Below are positions 15,089 through 22,579 of a stretch of DNA of 24,338 nucleotides, piece after piece (the stretch's first letter is position 1; each line of letters starts with the position of its first letter). This stretch comes from Alphaproteobacteria bacterium. GTDB lineage: Bacteria > Pseudomonadota > Alphaproteobacteria > Sphingomonadales > SMXR01. Below the pieces are notes generated by a model that saw only the letters and a list, made by a program, of their open reading frames with translations, ran no database searches and was not told where the DNA came from. The position numbers were made by a program, and so were the translations under genes. The stretch is from assembly GCA_004356215.1 (NCBI GenBank), contig SMXR01000066.1, positions 1 through 24,338 of the forward strand. Direction: 5' to 3'.

Positions 15089-16501
15089 ATGAACATTTTA
15101 TCAAAAAACCCATTAATACTTTTAATTTCCGCAATGTTTATTGCTCTTTTGAGCCTGTCGCCTTTGCAGGCTCAGGATCAGGGCGAAAATGCGGCCCAGG
15201 AAACTGATGAAGACGTTATTGATCTGGATGAACTTCTGGAAAATGTTCGCAAGGGCATAAACACACAAACCCAGGAATTCAAGGCGCGTGAGGCTGAATT
15301 CCTGGCAGCTCGAAATCGCCAAAGCCAGCTTCTGTCTCAGGCAAGACAAACCCAGGCCAGTGAAGAAAGGCGCAGTGTACGTCTTGAAGCACAAGCCGAG
15401 GCCAACGAGCAACGTATTGGGGTTTTAGCCACACAGCTTCGCGATAAGCTCGGAAACCTGAGTGAGGTTTTTGGTGTTCTTCAGCAAGTTGCTGGCGATA
15501 CCAGAAGTGTTTTCCAGGTATCACACATCAGCCTTGAATTCCCTGGCCGCGAAAAAGGCCTGACGGCACTTATCAACAAGGCCGCCGAGGGAACCGATTT
15601 GCCGACGATCGAGGAGATCGAATCCTTATGGTATGAAATGCAACGTGAGATGACCGAATCCAGCAAAATTTCTACCTTCAACATTGAGGTTGGGACTCCC
15701 GATGGCGGCACAGAAACAATTTCACTGACGCGCATTGGGGATTTTAATATTATCGGTAACGGCAAATATTATCGCCTTGATGAAAACGGCAATGTGGAAG
15801 AATTGGCCAAGCAACCCCCGGGTCGCTTTACCAGCACCATTGATGATCTGCTTGAAGCGAGTCCCGGCGAAATCGTTTCCTTCGGGATAGATCCTTCCCG
15901 TGGTCAGCTGCTGGGCATTTATGTTCAAACCCCCAGCCTGCTTGATCGTGTTAAACAAGGTGGTTTGATTGGTTACCTGACGCTTATTATGGGTGCCATC
16001 GGGATGCTGTTTATTATTGAACGCTTCGTGACACTTTTCCTCGTTGGTGGGAGAGTACGCAGACAGATCAAAAATTCAGACCCCGATTCAAACAATCCAT
16101 TGGGTCGTGTTCTTCAAGTTTACCATGACAACAAAAATGTAGATGTGGAAACGCTTGAGCTTAAGCTTGATGAGGCAATTTTACGGGAAACTCCTGCCCT
16201 TGAGAGGTTCCTGACCCTGATCAAATTGATCTCGGCAGTTGCGCCTCTACTCGGACTTTTGGGTACGGTTACCGGTATGATTGTGACCTTCCAGGCAATT
16301 ACGCTGTTTGGTACAGGCGATCCAAAAATTATGGCGGGAGGTATCTCGCAGGCTCTGGTAACCACTGTTTTGGGTCTGGTTGTGGCAATTCCCACGCTGC
16401 TGTTCCACAGTATCGTGGCTGGCATGAGCAAAGGCGTTGTGCATGTTCTTGAAGAGCAAAGTGCCGGAATTATCGCCAAGCACGCTGAACAGGGGAATTA
16501 A
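15089..16501 (+). CDS. ttpC: TtpC-type MotA/TolQ/ExbB protein with periplasmic extension
   Basis: This is a 471-residue membrane protein. It has a signal peptide (to about LQAQ, residue 29), a periplasmic coiled coil (about 50-115) and a soluble domain. A MotA/TolQ/ExbB proton-channel domain follows: first membrane helix about 292-318, then LISAVAPLLGLLGTVTGMI and SQALVTTVLGLVVAIPTLLF. The large N-terminal extension sets TtpC apart from ordinary ExbB. In Vibrio TonB2 systems TtpC is required for iron-siderophore uptake. The ATG at 15089 follows GGGGGAG, which overlaps the DUF3450 stop. The frame is open further upstream, but that part overlaps the neighbour and lacks a signal. ExbB begins 2 bases after its stop. 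Confidence 0.87.
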   Translation: MNILSKNPLILLISAMFIALLSLSPLQAQDQGENAAQETDEDVIDLDELLENVRKGINTQTQEFKAREAEFLAARNRQSQLLSQARQTQASEERRSVRLEAQAEANEQRIGVLATQLRDKLGNLSEVFGVLQQVAGDTRSVFQVSHISLEFPGREKGLTALINKAAEGTDLPTIEEIESLWYEMQREMTESSKISTFNIEVGTPDGGTETISLTRIGDFNIIGNGKYYRLDENGNVEELAKQPPGRFTSTIDDLLEASPGEIVSFGIDPSRGQLLGIYVQTPSLLDRVKQGGLIGYLTLIMGAIGMLFIIERFVTLFLVGGRVRRQIKNSDPDSNNPLGRVLQVYHDNKNVDVETLELKLDEAILRETPALERFLTLIKLISAVAPLLGLLGTVTGMIVTFQAITLFGTGDPKIMAGGISQALVTTVLGLVVAIPTLLFHSIVAGMSKGVVHVLEEQSAGIIAKHAEQGN

Positions 16502-16503
16502 GA

Positions 16504-17031
16504 GTGGACCTCATAGTCCAAGCATACGAAGCCGTAACCATCTTTATGGATAAGGGGGGGCCAATTCTTTATTGGTTGTTGCTGGTAACCTTCCTGATGT
16601 GGGTTTTGATCGTCGAACGGCTCTGGTACCTGAAGGCTGTTTTTAAATCAGACAAACAGAAAGTGCAGACCGCCTGGGAAGGACGTGATGAGCGTAAATC
16701 CTGGTATGCCCACAAAATTAGAATGGGGATGATTTCAATTGCCACCCAAAAATTGAACCAAGGGATAAACATCATTAAAACGTTGGTTGCCCTTTGCCCT
16801 CTTCTAGGGCTGCTGGGGACAGTTACCGGGATGATTGAGGTCTTTGAGGTAATGGCCATCCTTGGCAGCGGCAACGCACGTGCCATGGCCGCCGGGGTTT
16901 CGCGGGCCACAATCCCGACAATGGCGGGGATGGTTGCCGCCCTTTCCGGGGTTTTCGTTACCACATATCTGGAACGCAAAGTCACGCGGGAATCACAAAC
17001 CCTCGAAGATAGTCTGGTAATGGACCACTAA
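16504..17031 (+). CDS. exbB: ExbB/TolQ-type proton-channel protein
   Basis: This 175-residue inner-membrane protein is the usual TonB2-type ExbB, shorter than E. coli ExbB (244). Helix 1 is at about 20-40 (PILYWLLLVTFLMWVLIVER). Helices 2 and 3 carry the family signature: TLVALCPLLGLLGTVTGMIE (about 91-110), then ATIPTMAGMVAALSGVFVTT. It would form a pentamer around ExbD helices and pass protons to energise TonB. The start is GTG at 16504, with AGGGGA about 9 bases upstream inside the ttpC end. It lies between ttpC and the first exbD. Confidence 0.9.
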   Translation: MDLIVQAYEAVTIFMDKGGPILYWLLLVTFLMWVLIVERLWYLKAVFKSDKQKVQTAWEGRDERKSWYAHKIRMGMISIATQKLNQGINIIKTLVALCPLLGLLGTVTGMIEVFEVMAILGSGNARAMAAGVSRATIPTMAGMVAALSGVFVTTYLERKVTRESQTLEDSLVMDH

Positions 17032-17053
17032 GCCCTAACGTGAGCAGAAAACA

Positions 17054-17461
17054 ATGAGAAAATTTTCCAAACCGCAAGATGAAGCCGAAATCAATTTGAC
17101 GCCGATGCTGGACATCGTCTTTATCATGTTGATTTTCTTCATCGTGACAGCCACCTTCATCAAAGAAGCTGGTCTTGATATTAACAAGCCTGACAGTAAT
17201 GAAAACCCGCCGCCGCCTGATGAAGAGAATAAAAATATCCTTATTCAAGTGGACAGCAACAACCGTGTTTTCATTAACCTCAGGCGGGTTGATATCCTCC
17301 AGGTCAGAGCAAATATCGAACGACTTCATGCCGAACATCCAGACGGTGTTGTCGTGATTCAACCGGACAAGGATTCCCAAACTGGATTGATTGTTGAAAT
17401 ATACGACCAGGCCCTGTTGGTGGATAAAAATATATCTATAGCAATTGCCGAGCCTAATTAA
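17054..17461 (+). CDS. exbD: ExbD/TolR-type biopolymer transport protein, copy 1
   Basis: This is a 135-residue protein: a short cytoplasmic tail, one membrane helix and a periplasmic domain. INLTPMLDIVFIMLIFFIV contains the essential membrane Asp20, the proton-responsive residue of ExbD. After the helix comes a proline-rich linker (NPPPPDE) and a beta-rich domain (ILIQVDSNNRVFI, VVVIQPDKDSQTGLIVEIYD). It is the first of two ExbD genes in tandem. The second starts 64 bases later and matches closely around the membrane helix but diverges in the periplasmic half. The products may form a mixed dimer in the channel, which is inference. Confidence 0.9.
   Translation: MRKFSKPQDEAEINLTPMLDIVFIMLIFFIVTATFIKEAGLDINKPDSNENPPPPDEENKNILIQVDSNNRVFINLRRVDILQVRANIERLHAEHPDGVVVIQPDKDSQTGLIVEIYDQALLVDKNISIAIAEPN
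17087..17121 (+). repeat. 35-base identical block, copy in exbD 1
   Basis: These 35 bases are identical to 17559-17593 in the second exbD. They encode the EINLTPMLDIV segment with every synonymous position also matching. Similarity stays high for about 50 bases further on. Confidence 0.85.
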
Positions 17462-17525
17462 TTCATTCATTGCCGGTTCAGAATGAATTTGGTAAATATA
17501 TAACCTGGTAAGTGGAAACCAAAAC

Positions 17526-17927
17526 ATGCGGGAACATTCACAAAGCGACGAAGATCTTGAAATCAATTTGACGCCGATGCTGGACATCGTCTTCATTATG
17601 TTGATCTTTTTTATTGTGACAGCTGTCTTTGTTAAAGAGGCTGGGGTTCAGGTTGATAAACCTTTTGCGGTAAATGCAACCGACCAAAAACGAGTCAGTA
17701 TTTTGATTGCCATCACTGAAAATAATGAAATCTGGATCAACCGTAAATCGGTTGAGGTAGAAGCTGTCAGGGCAATTGTTGAAAAACTACACTTGGAAAA
17801 CGTCAAGGGAACCGTCTCTATCCAGGCAGACAAAAAAGCCAAGGCAGGGATAACCTTGCAGGTAATGGCGGCTGTTCGTTTGGCTGGCGTCCCCAATGTT
17901 TCTATTTCGACACTCAAGGATAGATAG
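17526..17927 (+). CDS. exbD: ExbD/TolR-type biopolymer transport protein, copy 2
   Basis: This 133-residue paralogue of the preceding gene has the same layout. Asp20 lies in INLTPMLDIVFIMLIFFIV, followed by VTAVFVKEAGVQVDKP and a periplasmic domain with SILIAITENNEIWINRKSVE and TVSIQADKKAKAGITLQVM. Its periplasmic part ends in VRLAGVPNVSISTLKDR, the classic ExbD C-terminus. Copy 1 is more divergent there (DKNISIAIAEPN), so copy 2 looks like the canonical ExbD. The stop at 17925-17927 is one base before the tonB ATG, so translation is probably coupled. Two ExbDs in a TonB2-type operon suggest specialised subunits. Confidence 0.92.
   Translation: MREHSQSDEDLEINLTPMLDIVFIMLIFFIVTAVFVKEAGVQVDKPFAVNATDQKRVSILIAITENNEIWINRKSVEVEAVRAIVEKLHLENVKGTVSIQADKKAKAGITLQVMAAVRLAGVPNVSISTLKDR
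17559..17593 (+). repeat. 35-base identical block, copy in exbD 2
   Basis: This is the partner of 17087-17121, identical over 35 bases and placed at the same point of the second exbD reading frame. Confidence 0.85.
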
Positions 17928-17928
17928 C

Positions 17929-18531
17929 ATGCATAAAATCAAACGATTTAGCGCTTCTGCATTATTGGCCATTACCATTACCTTTGGGCTGTTTTTTCTG
18001 ATGCAATTGTTAATCGAATCAGGAAATAAAGAACGTCCGGAAGATGATGACTCCCGTTTTATTGACATGGTTCGCGTTGACCGGGAAGAAGATGTTCGAC
18101 GCATTGAACGGGTTGAACGGCCGCCCGAACAAGTTAAACCCCCTGAATTATTAACGCCACAGATCAACACCGCCACCCCTGGCCCAACAGTTTATAATTT
18201 TCAAGTATCAACAGGGCCCCAAAATTTGGCCGGCACCGGGATTTCTACCGGCGATGGCGAATATCTCCCAATCGTCAAGGTTGACCCGGTTTACCCTCGA
18301 CGGGCCAGAGAATTGGGAATAGCAGGGTATGTGACCGTTCAATATACGGTTACAACTCAAGGGACTACAAAGGATGTGGTCGTCATTGATGCCGATCCCA
18401 GAGGGTATTTTGAGCGCGCCGCAGTAAGGGCCGCGGAAAAATATAAATATAAGCCCCGGGTAATCAATGGCCAGCCAGTCGAAGTTCCCGGTGTAAAAAC
18501 TAAAATTACTTTTCTATTAGCTGATGACTAA
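17929..18531 (+). CDS. tonB: TonB2-type energy transducer
   Basis: This 200-residue TonB-family protein is anchored in the inner membrane and reaches outer-membrane receptors. One membrane helix lies at about 9-28, in a style typical of TonB2 (TFGLFFLMQLLIESG); it lacks the SxxxH motif of E. coli TonB. A short proline- and charge-rich linker follows (about 50-80; ERPPEQVKPPELL). The C-terminal domain carries YPRRARELGIAGYVTVQYTV and ERAAVRAAEKYKYKPRVING. The ATG at 17929 has AAGGA about 9 bases upstream. An earlier in-frame ATG at 17896 lies inside exbD and is unlikely. Its linker is shorter than in E. coli, as usual for TonB2. Confidence 0.93.
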   Translation: MHKIKRFSASALLAITITFGLFFLMQLLIESGNKERPEDDDSRFIDMVRVDREEDVRRIERVERPPEQVKPPELLTPQINTATPGPTVYNFQVSTGPQNLAGTGISTGDGEYLPIVKVDPVYPRRARELGIAGYVTVQYTVTTQGTTKDVVVIDADPRGYFERAAVRAAEKYKYKPRVINGQPVEVPGVKTKITFLLADD

Positions 18532-18555
18532 AATGCAATAAAACTGGAGTTAGGT

Positions 18556-19998
18556 ATGGCTATTTTAAAAAATATTTTCCAGAAAACATTGTGTCTTACA
18601 GTAATTGGGGCAATGGCTTTTGCAATTGCAGTTGCGTCTCCAAAAATAATTGTTGACCAAGAGGCCTTTGCCCAACAACCCCGGCAAGTAAAACAGCGGC
18701 CGAGAGAAAGAATATCCCCGCAAATGACACCGGAAATTTTCAAACTTTTTGAGGCCGCCCAGGAAGCTGCCGATGTCAACGACAAAGTTAAAGCCAGGAG
18801 TTTGATTGACAAACTTTTATCTAAAAAAGGATTGAGTTCCTACGAAGAGGCTCTGGGCCACAATTTTAGGGGTTTTCTTTATTTTCAGGAACAAAATTAT
18901 AGAGCCGCTATCGGGGAGTACGAATTTATCCTGAAACTTCCAAAACTACCTTACCAATTTAAGGATGGGATTACCTACACATTGGTTCAACTTCATATGG
19001 TTTTGGAAAACTTTGACAAGTCGTTGGTTCTTTTTCATGAGTGGTTCCAGTATCAGGAAAATCCAAGTACAAGTTCTTATGTTTTGGCAGGCCAACTTTA
19101 TTACTTGAGAGGTCAGGATCTGGAAGATGCAAATAACCTGCGCGGTGCTATTAGCGATTACGACCAGGGGATCCCATTTATTGAAACCGCGATTGAAATT
19201 GCCCAAAATACCCAAGGGGTAGAAGCACTTGAAAGCTGGTATCAATTATTAAGTGCAATGTATTATGCCAAGAAAAATTACACCAAAGTTAAGGATATAA
19301 TTGAAATAGTAATTGTAAAATGGCCGCGTCCTCAATACTGGGTGCAACTTTCCGCCATGTATAGCGAATTGGGCGAAAATGATAAACAGTTGGCGGTGAT
19401 GGATGTTGCCTACAGGTTGGGTTTCCTCGATAAAGGGGAAGTTAAATCAGACGAGAAGTCCAATAATAAAAACGATAAAAAGGAAAAATCCCGGGGCAAT
19501 GCAAATATTATAAATATGGCTCAGCTGTATAATTATAACGGGACGCCATATTTGGGTGCAAAAGCATTAGCCAGGGCGTTTGAAGATGGCGAAGTAGTAA
19601 AGGATCATCAAAAAAACCAAAAGGCCTTAGGTGAAGCATGGTTGACCTCCCGGGAATATCAAAAATCAATCGGTCCTTTGGAAATTGCCGCCAGAGATTC
19701 CGATGATGGCGAACTTTATCTCCAGTTAGGCTTTGTGCATTCTACTCTCGAAGATTGGGCGAAAACGACACGGGCAATCCAACGTGGTATTAACAAGGGC
19801 GATCTTAAAAATGAAGGCCAGGCTTACCTTTATCTAGGAATGGCCTTTTTCAACTTGGAAGAGTTCAAAAAAGCTGAAGACGCTTTCACTAAGGCTCGCA
19901 GGTTTGAGTCAAGCCGGCGCACTGCCAGTGGTTGGCTCAAGTATATTACCAGTGAAAAGGCGCGGCTGATCCGTCTTGCGGATGCCGGCCTAAGATAA
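18556..19998 (+). CDS. Secreted TPR-repeat protein of the TonB2-type operon
   Basis: This is a 480-residue periplasmic protein with an N-terminal signal (hydrophobic core about 13-27, cleavage probably near AFAQ at about 40). Several tetratricopeptide-like helical repeats follow, for example LGHNFRGFLYFQEQNYRAAI, WYQLLSAMYYAKKNYTKVKD, GELYLQLGFVHSTLEDWAKT and AYLYLGMAFFNLEEFKKAED. A lysine- and asparagine-rich loop (DEKSNNKNDKKEKSRG) separates two repeat blocks. TPR proteins close similar TonB2 clusters and probably mediate protein contacts. The gene is noticeably AT-rich and ends the operon: a strong terminator follows its stop by about 20 bases. Confidence 0.85.
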   Translation: MAILKNIFQKTLCLTVIGAMAFAIAVASPKIIVDQEAFAQQPRQVKQRPRERISPQMTPEIFKLFEAAQEAADVNDKVKARSLIDKLLSKKGLSSYEEALGHNFRGFLYFQEQNYRAAIGEYEFILKLPKLPYQFKDGITYTLVQLHMVLENFDKSLVLFHEWFQYQENPSTSSYVLAGQLYYLRGQDLEDANNLRGAISDYDQGIPFIETAIEIAQNTQGVEALESWYQLLSAMYYAKKNYTKVKDIIEIVIVKWPRPQYWVQLSAMYSELGENDKQLAVMDVAYRLGFLDKGEVKSDEKSNNKNDKKEKSRGNANIINMAQLYNYNGTPYLGAKALARAFEDGEVVKDHQKNQKALGEAWLTSREYQKSIGPLEIAARDSDDGELYLQLGFVHSTLEDWAKTTRAIQRGINKGDLKNEGQAYLYLGMAFFNLEEFKKAEDAFTKARRFESSRRTASGWLKYITSEKARLIRLADAGLR

Positions 19999-20017
19999 AA
20001 TTTCCTGATAGAAATTC

Positions 20018-20046
20018 AAAAAAGGCGCTGAAGAGCGCCTTTTTTT
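20018..20046. terminator. Bidirectional Rho-independent terminator
   Basis: GGCGCT (20024-20029) and AGCGCC (20034-20039) form a perfect stem with a GAAG loop, flanked by six A and seven T. It works in both directions. On the plus strand it ends the TonB operon; on the minus strand it ends the tRNA-Leu transcript. Confidence 0.9.
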
Positions 20047-20066
20047 GTTGTGGTAAACTTTAAGAA

Positions 20067-20153
20067 TGGTGCCCCCGGTCTGACTCGAACAGACACGGCC
20101 CAAAGGCCACCAGATTTTGAGTCTGGCGCGTCTACCAATTCCGCCACGGGGGC
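20067..20153 (-). tRNA. tRNA-Leu(CAA)
   Basis: This is an 87-base class II tRNA on the minus strand. The acceptor stem pairs GCCCCCG with CGGGGGC, followed by A and an encoded CCA. The anticodon arm is CCAGA-CTCAAAA-TCTGG, giving anticodon CAA (reads UUG). The long variable arm (GGCC-TTTG-GGCC) and the T arm (GTCTG-TTCGAGT-CAGAC) are perfect. Type II architecture and the sequence fit leucine. The terminator is 21 bases downstream. Confidence 0.95.
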
Positions 20154-20171
20154 ATCCTCAAAAGCTTCGGC

Positions 20172-20199
20172 ATCATACCTACCTTTTACCAAGAATCAA
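20172..20199 (-). promoter_or_regulatory. Candidate promoter of tRNA-Leu
   Basis: On the minus strand TTGATT (20199-20194) and TATGAT (20177-20172) are separated by 16 bases. The start would fall about 12 bases before the mature tRNA, a normal leader length. Confidence 0.5.
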
Positions 20200-20261
20200 T
20201 ATTTGTTTCCTTGCTTTCATCTTTTTCCTGACGCACAAAAGAAGGTTCCAGGGAGAAGCAC

Positions 20262-20846
20262 TTGTTAAAACGTCTTTATCAAAAAACCCTGACCCTTGCT
20301 GGCCATCGCCAGGCTGATAAATGGCTGTTCGGGGTTTCGTTTGTGGAAAGTTCGATCTTTCCAATCCCGCCGGATGTTTTGCTTGTTCCCATGTGTCTGG
20401 AAAAACGTGAAAGGGCCTTTTATTACGCCGGCCTGTGTACCATAGCTTCGGTTTTGGGCGGCCTTCTGGGATATGTCATCGGGATGTTTTTTTGGACCAC
20501 TTTTGGCGACCCCTTGATCATTTTTTACGGGCTTGAAAACGAATTCGCTCTCTTCCAAAACCAGTTTGCTGAACATGGCTTCTGGTATGTATTTATTTTC
20601 GGTCTTACCTTTTTTCCTTACAAGGTAATTACAATCGCTAGCGGGTTGGTAGCAATGGATCCATTTCTTTTTATTATCGCTTCTGTGATCTCGCGCGGCT
20701 TCAGGTTTTACATCGAGGCTGGCCTTTTGTGGAAATTTGGTGAACGGATCCGTGGTTTTGTAGAAAAACGACTTGTATTAAGTGTCAGCGTTGCTGTTTT
20801 ACTTGTCGCGGTTCTGGTGTTTGGGTATAAAATTTTCAAAGGATGA
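20262..20846 (+). CDS. YqaA-family VTT/DedA-like membrane protein
   Basis: This 194-residue inner-membrane protein has four or five hydrophobic segments. It carries the VTT/DedA-like features WLFGVSFVESSIFPIPPDVLLVPM, an inner GLLGYVIGMFFW, and a re-entrant FGLTFFPYKVITIASGLVAM, the typical YqaA pattern. Relatives scramble or flip lipids, or affect membrane homeostasis; the substrate here is unknown. The start is TTG at 20262, supported by AGGGAGA 5 bases upstream; no suitable ATG lies near. Its stop overlaps the most upstream dsbB start by a few bases, so the genes are linked. Confidence 0.82.
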   Translation: MLKRLYQKTLTLAGHRQADKWLFGVSFVESSIFPIPPDVLLVPMCLEKRERAFYYAGLCTIASVLGGLLGYVIGMFFWTTFGDPLIIFYGLENEFALFQNQFAEHGFWYVFIFGLTFFPYKVITIASGLVAMDPFLFIIASVISRGFRFYIEAGLLWKFGERIRGFVEKRLVLSVSVAVLLVAVLVFGYKIFKG

Positions 20847-20851
20847 CGGCG

Positions 20852-21361
20852 ATGAAAAATGTAATTGATTATCTGGTGGCCCACTGGGCACTCTTTTTCC
20901 TGGCTGCGGCTTCTATAACCCTAGGGACGGCCCTTTTTTACCAGCATGTTCTTGGCTATGCCCCTTGCGAACTGTGTTATTACCAGCGCTATCCCTACAT
21001 GCTGGTGATTGGCATTTCGGCCATCGCGTTTATCACCCGAAATCGGCATGACATAAGCCTCAAGCGCGCTGCCCGAGGATTTTTAATAATAATTATAGCC
21101 CTTCTATTCCTGGATGCCGCCGTAGCATTTTTCCATATCGGGGTTGAACAAAAATGGTGGGAAGGGCTTTCCACCTGCACAGCCTCTTTTGATGCCGGGG
21201 CTTCCAGCAAAGAACTTTTGGACGTCATACTGAATGCCAATGCCGTCAGGTGCGATGAACCACAATGGACATTGTTGGGAATTTCCATGGCAGGCTTTAA
21301 CTTCCTGATTGCGCTCGGCTTGGCCATCTTTGGTGTTTATACATATGAACGGACGAAATAG
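20852..21361 (+). CDS. dsbB: DsbB-family disulfide-bond oxidase
   Basis: DsbB passes electrons from the periplasmic thiol oxidase DsbA to quinone. This product has four membrane helices. The first cysteine pair is Cys39-Cys42 in PCELCYYQRYPY and the second is Cys109 and Cys134 (LSTCTA, VRCDEPQW), followed by WTLLGISMAGFN, the standard end for the family. I choose the ATG at 20852 (169 residues), because AAAGGA at 20838-20843 sits 8 bases upstream. The other in-frame ATG, at 20843, would overlap that ribosome-binding site and the yqaA stop. It lies between a membrane protein and coq7. A quinone link with COQ7 is a plausible shared theme. Confidence 0.9.
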   Translation: MKNVIDYLVAHWALFFLAAASITLGTALFYQHVLGYAPCELCYYQRYPYMLVIGISAIAFITRNRHDISLKRAARGFLIIIIALLFLDAAVAFFHIGVEQKWWEGLSTCTASFDAGASSKELLDVILNANAVRCDEPQWTLLGISMAGFNFLIALGLAIFGVYTYERTK

Positions 21362-21368
21362 GGATCGC

Positions 21369-21947
21369 ATGACGAAAAAAACCAAACAAACCAAAATGCC
21401 GCCGTTGCCGCTTCCTGGTGAATTACCGGTGGAAGATCAAATTAAGCGTATGATCCGGGTTGATCACGCTGGTGAGTTTGGCGCTGCCCGTATTTACGAC
21501 GGCCAGCTGGCCATCTTTGGTGAAAACCACCCTATTACCCCCAAAATCAAACATATGGCTGACCAGGAGCAAGCTCATCTGGAAGCTTTTGATACGCTTG
21601 TTAATGAACGCGGGGTTCGTCCCACAGTGCTTGGTCCGGTGTGGAATGTTGCGGGCTTTGCATTGGGTGCTGCTACAGCACTTATGGGGGAAAAGGCGGC
21701 TATGGCCTGTACCGCTGCGGTTGAAGAGGTGATTGAGGATCATTATGAAAAACAGCGCCAGAAACTAAACCACTGGGGGGTTGAAAAGACGTTAGAGAAA
21801 ACCATCGCCCAGTTTCAGGCCGATGAGGTTGAGCATCGCAATACGGCTTACGATTGCGGGGCCAAAGAAACTCCCGGCTACAAATTTTTATCAGAGACCA
21901 TCAAGGCCGGGTGCCGCACGGCAATTTGGCTAAGTAAGAGGGTTTAA
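21369..21947 (+). CDS. coq7: COQ7-type demethoxyubiquinone hydroxylase
   Basis: This is a diiron monooxygenase that adds the last ring hydroxyl in ubiquinone synthesis. From the ATG at 21369 it is 192 residues, seven bases after the dsbB stop; AGGGAT precedes it. The diiron ligands fit E36 (DHAGEFGAARIY), E67 and H70 (QEQAH), E119 or E120 (VEEVIEDHY), and E153 and H156 (DEVEH). It takes the role that UbiF plays in E. coli. A longer in-frame extension to 21309 would overlap dsbB and is not needed. The stop overlaps the convergent HNH gene by four bases (TTAA). Confidence 0.95.
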   Translation: MTKKTKQTKMPPLPLPGELPVEDQIKRMIRVDHAGEFGAARIYDGQLAIFGENHPITPKIKHMADQEQAHLEAFDTLVNERGVRPTVLGPVWNVAGFALGAATALMGEKAAMACTAAVEEVIEDHYEKQRQKLNHWGVEKTLEKTIAQFQADEVEHRNTAYDCGAKETPGYKFLSETIKAGCRTAIWLSKRV

Positions 21948-22516
21948 GCTTCCAGTTCAGTATCCCAATAAAGAAAATCGCGCCAGCTTTCGTGCAAAAA
22001 GTTGGGGGGAAATTTTCGTCCGGTTTTGATCAGTTGCTGGGTGCTGGGTTTAAACGGGCGGATCGCTGGCCACATATGGGCTTCATTGGGCAGCCGGCCA
22101 CCCTTTTTCAGGTTACACGGCATGCACGCGGTGGTGACATTGTCCCAGGCCGTGTGACCCCCTTTTGACCGTGGGACCAAATGATCAAAGGTCAGGTCCT
22201 CCCCGGCATGACAATACTGACAGGTAAAGCTGTCACGCAAAAAAAGATTAAACCGGGTAAAGGCCGGCCATCGAGCTGGCTTGATATATTTTTTGAGGCA
22301 AATCACCGATGGCAGGATAAATTCTATTGAAGGGGAGTGGATTACTTTATCATATTCGGAAACAATATTTACCCGCTCCAGAAAAACCGCTTTGACGGTG
22401 GTCTGCCAACCCCAAAGGGACAAGGGGAAATAACTCAAGGGCCGATAATCTGCATTCAGCACCAAGGCCGGGAACGCCTCGGGGCTTCTGCTTTGCTTAT
22501 TTAGAATTGCTTCCAT
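21944..22516 (-). CDS. HNH endonuclease family protein
   Basis: This 190-residue protein has a C-terminal HNH nuclease fold. The zinc cysteines are Cys99 and Cys102 (CQYC) with Cys131 and Cys134 (CMPC). The catalytic core is DHLVPRSKGG with Asp111 and His112, and the Asn is at 126. The N-terminal LVLNADYRPLSYFPLSLWGW block is typical of a conserved alphaproteobacterial HNH family of unknown cell role. The ATG at 22516 has AAGGACCAGG upstream; the longer frame to the TTG at 22567 lacks support. There is no methylase or mobile-element partner, so restriction is unlikely. It ends in overlap with coq7. Confidence 0.88.
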   Translation of the reverse strand: MEAILNKQSRSPEAFPALVLNADYRPLSYFPLSLWGWQTTVKAVFLERVNIVSEYDKVIHSPSIEFILPSVICLKKYIKPARWPAFTRFNLFLRDSFTCQYCHAGEDLTFDHLVPRSKGGHTAWDNVTTACMPCNLKKGGRLPNEAHMWPAIRPFKPSTQQLIKTGRKFPPNFLHESWRDFLYWDTELEA

Positions 22517-22579
22517 TACCTGGTCCTTTACGCCGGGTAAGCATATTGGGTTTGGACGATATGACAAGAATAAATTGAT

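Noticed and set aside
16982..17596. A 204-codon open frame on the minus strand
   Set aside because: It lies antisense to both exbD genes, which have strong family motifs in the plus frame. The minus translation resembles no family and has no good start context.
21944..22516. HNH gene as part of a restriction or defence system
   Set aside because: No methylase, helicase, toxin or integrase lies nearby, and the N-terminal block marks a conserved chromosomal HNH family.
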